From Neocallimastix lanati (nom. inval.) (lineage: Eukaryota; Neocallimastigomycota; Neocallimastigomycetes; Neocallimastigales; Neocallimastigaceae), in the NCBI GenBank assembly GCA_016946835.1, contig JACVTC010000002.1, positions 3,537,501 through 3,562,500 of the forward strand: a stretch of DNA of 25,000 nt, read 5' to 3'. The notes under the pieces are model-generated. The model was not told the DNA's origin. It searched no databases and worked only from the letters and a program-made list of their open reading frames with translations. The position numbers and the translations under genes are program-made. Shown one piece after another: positions 19,894 through 25,000 of the stretch (within the stretch, counting starts at the first letter, position 1; every line of letters starts with the position of its first letter).

Positions 19894-20345
19894 TCAATTT
19901 TAAATTCAAATTCATTTAAATTTTCAATTTTAAATTCAAATTCATTTAAATTTTCAATGTCAAATTCAAATTCATTTAAATTTTCAATTTTAAAATTCAA
20001 TTTCATTTAAATTTTCAATTTTAATGTAAATTTCTTTTAAATTTTCAATTTTGAATTCAATTTCGTTTAAATTTTCAATGTTAAATTCAAATTCATTTAA
20101 ATTTTCAATTTTAAAATTCAATTTCATTTAAATTTTCAATTTTAATGTTTATTTCTTTTAAATTTTCAATTTTGAATTCAATTTCGTTTAAATTTTCAAT
20201 TTTGAATTCAATTTCGTTTAAATTTTCAATGTTAAATTCAAATTCATTTAAATTTTCAATTTTTAAATTCAATTTCATTTAAATTTTCGATTTTCAATTC
20301 AATTCCATTTAAATTTTCGATTTTCAGTTCAATTCCATTTAATTT
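19894..20345. repeat. 30-bp minisatellite, about 15 units, with higher-order structure
   Basis: Tandem units of 30 or 31 bp starting TCAATTTTAAATTC and ending TTTAAATTT. Four variants can be told apart by their middle bases: A (TCAATG start), B (31 bp, TTTTAAAATTC), C (TTTTAATGT) and D (TTTTGAATTC...TTTCG). They follow the order ABCD-ABCD-D-AB after two leading units, with two diverged units (TCGATTTTC) at the end. The array therefore grew by copying blocks of about 121 bp as well as single units. There are no spacers between units. Confidence 0.92.
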
Positions 20346-20743
20346 CAAGTTAATTTTATTATTATTATTTTTTTTAATATTTTTTATTACAATTTATTTA
20401 TAATATTTAATAAAAATTGTATTATTTAATAACCAAAAGAATTAAAATAAAATAAAATTGCTTTTTTTTTTTTTAAAAAAAAAATGTACCATACTATAAG
20501 ATATAAAAGTTTTAAATAAGACTAAGACTATAAGAAATATATATATATATATAAATACAGTTAAAAAAAAAAAAATCAATTCTAATTTATATAAATACAT
20601 TATTAATTTTTATATATCTAAAAGAAAAAAATATATATTATTATTAATAATAATAATAATATTATTATTATAAATAATTGTAATAAAAGAAATACAGAAA
20701 AGAAAATAAAATAAAAATTAATCTATTAAATATATATATATAA
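20346..20743 (+). promoter_or_regulatory. Presumed promoter and 5' leader of the ankyrin gene
   Basis: Roughly 400 bp of AT simple sequence between the minisatellite and the ankyrin start, with (TA)n stretches near 20537-20552 and 20729-20742. Its regulatory role is by position only; no defined motif is claimed. Confidence 0.35.
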
Positions 20744-20761
20744 ATGAAATGGAAGGTTTAA
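20744..20761 (+). promoter_or_regulatory. Overlapping five-codon upstream reading frame
   Basis: ATG at 20744 reads ATGAAATGGAAGGTTTAA, out of frame with and overlapping the ankyrin start at 20749. The base at -3 is T for the upstream ATG and G for the main one, so leaky scanning would favour the main start. If the leader includes this ATG it could lower translation. Confidence 0.45.
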
Positions 20762-22090
20762 AACAATTGATAAAAAAGGATGCCATCAATGAAATTAAGT
20801 CCTATGTATCTCTGAATAAAGTGATAGATAATCATGAAATAAAAAATAGTTCTTTTGATTTATTAATATATACCATAAAGTATTCATCTTCGATATTCAC
20901 CTTAAAATATATTATAAGCGTTTATCAATTTTTATATAAGAATTTAAATTATACTCTATCTTCAGGAGAATCACCGTTAGCTGTTGCATTAGCTTTTAAT
21001 AAATTTATTTTCGCTGATTATTTAAGAGTTCAAAAAGCAGATATTAATTTTCGTAATGGTTATGGTGATAATATATTAGCTTTTTTGTATAAAAAGTCAT
21101 TATTAACTGATGCTTCACTGAAATATCTTTTAAGAAATAAAGTAGAAGTAGATACCATTGATAGGGCAGGAAATTCATTTTTAACTTTAACTACTGCTAA
21201 TAATAATGTTTCCTTTTCTAGAATATTACATAAGACATTTGATATTTTTCATAAAGGTTTCATATTAAAATTACTTTTTCTATCAAAATTTCAAAGACCA
21301 ATAAGTTATCTGGAATTTAGGGAGCTTTTTAAAATTGAAAGGGAAAATTTAGGTAGACTACAAATTAAGGATCAGGATATTATAAATTCATGTTTAAAAC
21401 AAAATCTTGACATTATAAAGTTAGGATTTTCAAGAAATATTAATAAAAAATTTTTTAATAGAATTGATATATCAGGATTATTAGAACAACTTTATGAAGA
21501 AAAAAAATTTGATATTTTAAAATTTTTAGTGAAAAGGGGTGCTCTTCTTCCTACTCAAATGGAAACTTATGATCATTCCTTATTTATAAAAATTCTATAC
21601 CATAAAGATTTAGAAATGGCAAAATTTTTAATAAGTAAAGGACTTAATGTTAATAATCAAATAAATTGGAATAATCGATGTTATCCTTACATCTATTTTG
21701 TTTCCAATGACAATGATGAATTTTATAAATTACTTATCAAGCATGGAGCAGACCTCTATATTACCGATAGTCAATATAATAAAATTTTAAAAATTACTAA
21801 TTCAAATCGCAGTGTAGCAGAATATTTAACAAAAAATAAATGTTTAAGAACTCTGGGTTATGAAAATTATCTTACATTTTATTCAGCTTGTAGTCATGGT
21901 AATATAAAAATTTTAAAACATCTTCTTCAAGCACCCATACCTGTTTCAACTTTAACTCATGGGTTGATTTATGCTTGTCAAAATGAAAATGGAAATAGAA
22001 ATGGAAATAATAATAATATATATATTAATAATATATATAATAATCATAGTAATAATAATAATATTAGAAGAAGTAGTGGTAGTAGTTGTA

Positions 22091-22162
<72 letters not shown>

Positions 22163-23865
22163 TAAATATAGAAATAATTAATCTTTTAATTGAAAAAGGA
22201 GCCAATGTTAATAATTTGAGTAAAGGTTATCCTGAAAAACCTACGCCATTAGCGGTAGCCTGTATGAAAAGTCAAGAAAAAGTAGTAAAAATTTTATTAG
22301 ATCATGGAGCCTTAATAGCTCCAACTAACTCAACGGGAAAACCACTCTATTCTCAAAGTTATTTAATGATGGCTTGTGAATGTAATAATGAAAAAATTAT
22401 CGAATATTTAATTCAATATGGTGCCGATATTAGTGAAATCAATTCCAGAGGTGAAACCCTTCTCATATTTGCTTGTAAAAATAAATATGAAACAATAGCA
22501 CATCATCTTCTTCTTACTGGTAAAATAGATGTTCATGCTCAAGATCATTTTGGAAATACAGCACTCACCTATTCATGCCAAAATGGTTTAGTAGAAATTG
22601 TTAAAATTTTATTGGAGCATCAAGTTGATCTTAATGTTCAAAATGAAAATAAGGAAACTTCTTTAATTTTAGCTTGTAAAAATAGATATCCTACTATTGT
22701 TAAACTATTAATTCGTAGTACTCTCCCTCTTAATCCTAATCTCTTAGATAAGGATAACCGATCTCCATTAATGTATACATTAATGACGGGTAATACGGAA
22801 AGTATGAATGATCTTTTATCATTAGATCAAACCTTAAATAAAGAAATGATAACCACCCCATCATATACCCCATCCGAAAATAATAAAACTTTATTAATGT
22901 ATGCCTGTCAATACGGTACATTAGAATTAGTGAAAATTTTAGTAAATCATCATCATCGTTATCAAGTACAATTAAATAAAAGAAATGATCGAGGAGAAAC
23001 TGCTCTACACTATGCATGTCGCTATGGTAATGATTGTATTGTGGAATATTTATTTAAAGAAGGAGCAAGCATTAATGATATTTCAAATAATGGGGATACC
23101 ACATTAATATATGCCATTAAAGGAAATAAAATTAAAATTGTTAATACTCTCCTACAGAATGGAGTGAATTGGAGAATAAGAAATAATGAAGGTGAAACAG
23201 CGATGATGATCGCCTGTCAACTTGGATATCATGAAATTGTCAAATATTTAATTGAAGAAGTCGAAGACATCAAAGTTGATGAAGTTAGTAGTAATGGGGA
23301 TACCTCACTCATCTATGCCTGCCATTATGGGCATAAAGAATGTGTTCAATATCTTCTGAAGAAGAATTGTAATATAGATTATAAAGGGTATAAGGGTAAA
23401 ACGGCGTTAATTCATGCCTGTGAAAATGGAAAATTGGAGGTGATGAAACTTCTTCTCTCCTACCGACCCAATATTAATATACGAGATTATCAAGGTAAAA
23501 CAGCGTTAATCTATGCCCGAGAAAACAATTATCCAAAAATTGTTAAATATTTAATAGGTTATATGGAACGGATTACAAGAGAAGAAGTAAAAGAAAGAAA
23601 GGAAAATAGAATAGAAGATGAAAATGAGGATAAAGATGATTATGATGATGATTGTGATGACTATGATAATTATGACGATTATGATTATGATGAATATGAC
23701 GAGGATAATGACTATTTATATACCACCAACAAAGTATCCTTAAAATTAAACAAAATAAAGAAAAAGAAAGTAAAAAATAAGAATAAACTCTATGAAAATG
23801 ATAGTAAATCTATGAAAAAAATGGTCAATATTAAATATAGTGATGATTTTTATGTTAAATATTAG
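20749..23865 (+). CDS. Large ankyrin-repeat protein with Asn-rich insert and acidic tail
   Basis: 1038 aa, one exon, stop TAG. It has no signal peptide or membrane segment. Degenerate ankyrin-like repeats begin near residue 74 (ESPLAVALAFNKF) and are spread over the first 400 residues. From about 375 repeats are regular, such as LTFYSACSHGNIKILKHLL. Thirteen clear repeats lie between about 495 and 945, typified by GETALHYACRYGNDCIVEYL and GKTALIHACENGKLEVMKLL. An Asn-rich insert (about 411-475, with 23 consecutive Asn at 449-471) splits one repeat. Residues about 955-985 are Asp/Glu/Tyr-rich, followed by a Lys-rich end. Ankyrin repeats bind other proteins; no catalytic domain is present, so the partner and process are unknown. 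Such large ankyrin proteins are common in this fungal phylum (from general knowledge). Confidence 0.93.
22093..22161 (+). repeat. Coding (AAT)23 microsatellite
   Basis: 69 bp of perfect AAT encoding 23 Asn inside the ankyrin protein. The use of AAT only, with no AAC, points to recent slippage expansion and not to selection on the protein. It lies between the first and second helix of one ankyrin repeat (LIYACQNEN before, IEIINLLIEKGANVN after). Confidence 0.92.
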
Positions 23866-24640
23866 ATAATTAATTATTTTTCCTTTTAGAAAAAAAAAAA
23901 CCAAGTTACAATCTAATTAATAATATATAAATAATAATAATAATAATAATAAAATCATATAATGAATATGTAAATACCAAAATAGATTTCTGTATAGAAA
24001 AAAAAATTATCCAAATTAAAAATAAAATAAATATATATATATATGTATGTTTTTTATTTAAATAAAACTAATTGTAAAAATAATGAAATTAATATTTAAA
24101 ATAAAAAAATAAAAAGTTTTTTCTTATTATAAAAATGGCGTAATATGAAATAATTCATTTAATAAAAAATTTTTATTTTGTGTAAATTTATATTGTAATA
24201 TATATATATATATATATATTTTATACAATAAATAGTATTTATTTTTTTATATAATATTTTAAAATAATCAATTGATAAAAATAATTGTTAAAAATACAGT
24301 AAAATAAAAGTAATAACAAATATATATACATAATATAAAATATATATATATATATAAATATTAATGAAAATCATTAAATTATAAAATATATATATATTGA
24401 TAATCTAGCCTAAAAATAATAATTAAAAGAGCTTATTTACATATATTTAATTTATAAAAAAAAAAAATAAAATTAAAAATTTGTAATAAAACTATTGACG
24501 AATGAGAATATAATTTATTTTATTTTATTTTTTTTTTTTTGTAATATAATTATATAATATATATATATTATTATTTTTTTTTATAGATTTTCTCTAAATT
24601 ATAAAAAAATTTCTTGGTTATAATCATAATTGAATAATTT
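23866..24640. other. AT-rich region downstream of the ankyrin gene
   Basis: No gene is seen. It holds an AAT run (about 23931-23951) and several (TA)n tracts (24032-24044, 24199-24219, 24339-24354). It probably includes the 3' UTR of the ankyrin gene. Confidence 0.55.
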
Positions 24641-24820
24641 GATTATAACTAATAAATTTTTAAAACTTTTATAAAATTTTTAATCGTATTATAGTACATT
24701 TGTTAGAATATGTTAGATTATATGTTATTTGTTAGAAATAAGTATGTAGAATTATATTAGAATAAAATGAAATTATAATAAAAATTTTATAAAAGTTTTA
24801 AAAATTTATTAGTTATAATC
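24641..24820. mobile_element. 180-bp MITE-like element with 42-bp perfect terminal inverted repeats
   Basis: 24641-24682 (starting GATTATAACTAATAAATT) is the exact reverse complement of 24779-24820. The element is flanked on both sides by AATTT (24636-24640 and 24821-24825), a plausible 5-bp target-site duplication. The 96-bp interior has no coding capacity. Short size, perfect long TIRs and flanking duplication are the standard marks of a MITE; the perfect TIRs imply recent insertion or a selected hairpin. Confidence 0.82.
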
Positions 24821-24856
24821 AATTTTAATAATATTATTTATTATTTTTTTATTCAA

Positions 24857-25000
24857 TTATTTATTATTTATTATTTATTATTTATTATTTATTATTTATT
24901 ATTTATTATTTATTATTTATTATTTATTATTTATTATTTATTATTTATTATTTATTATTTATTATTTATTATTTATTATTTATTATTTATTATTTATTAT
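24857..25000. repeat. (TTATTTA)n tandem array reaching the window end
   Basis: About 20 perfect copies of a 7-bp unit over 144 bp, running off the right edge, so its full length is unknown. It begins 37 bp after the MITE-like element. Confidence 0.95.

Noticed and set aside
19894-20345. CRISPR-like array of 30-bp repeats
   Set aside because: Units are directly adjacent with no spacers, in a eukaryotic context. It is a minisatellite.
21971-22165. 64-codon + strand frame rich in Ile and Val
   Set aside because: It is the alternate frame of the AAT microsatellite inside the ankyrin gene.
22736-23017. 93-codon - strand frame
   Set aside because: Antisense shadow of the ankyrin repeats.
24857-25000. 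Telomere
   Set aside because: The unit TTATTTA lacks the G-rich character of fungal telomeres (TTAGGG type). It is an AT microsatellite.

Overview
This window is an extremely AT-rich piece of eukaryotic DNA. It best fits an anaerobic gut fungus (Neocallimastigomycota, the Piromyces/Neocallimastix/Anaeromyces group). The grounds are very low GC, long poly-A/T and AAT/TTA tracts, small introns, Asn-rich coding microsatellites, and above all two secreted proteins carrying tandem fungal dockerins (Cys-rich CBM10-type modules that anchor proteins to the fungal cellulosome) fused to a serpin. That architecture is known in this phylum as celpin.

Layout, left to right. 1-393: the 3' flank of a serpin unit in + orientation, whose gene should lie just off the left edge. 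About 400-6460: a retrotransposon graveyard, with a + strand LINE 3' remnant (470-1060), a nearly complete but frameshifted - strand LINE (1924-5510), and an internally deleted - strand LINE scrap (about 6236-6435). About 6463-13465: a head-to-tail duplication of a celpin unit on the - strand. Copy 1 (7065-8887) is interrupted by one TAG codon; copy 2 (10417-12235) is intact. Each copy has a 25-codon signal-peptide exon, an intron of about 155 bp, three dockerins and a serpin domain. A 505-bp insertion sits in the flank upstream of copy 2.

14068-17106 (-): a free-standing adenylation-carrier-reductase protein of the carboxylic acid reductase / alpha-aminoadipate reductase type. 17107-20748: a 3.6-kb AT-rich intergenic stretch holding a possible LTR, palindromes and a 30-bp minisatellite with four-unit higher-order structure. 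20749-23865 (+): a large ankyrin-repeat protein with an Asn-rich insert that splits one repeat, and an acidic Asp/Tyr tail. The right end holds a clean 180-bp MITE-like element (24641-24820) and a 7-bp tandem array that runs off the window.

The most interesting signal is the celpin array. The copies are nearly identical in signal peptide, dockerins and the first part of the serpin, but the 13 residues of the presumed reactive-centre loop share only one position. This suggests a locus that diversifies protease-inhibitor specificity while keeping the cellulosome-targeting part constant. The reductase and ankyrin genes show no obvious functional link to it.
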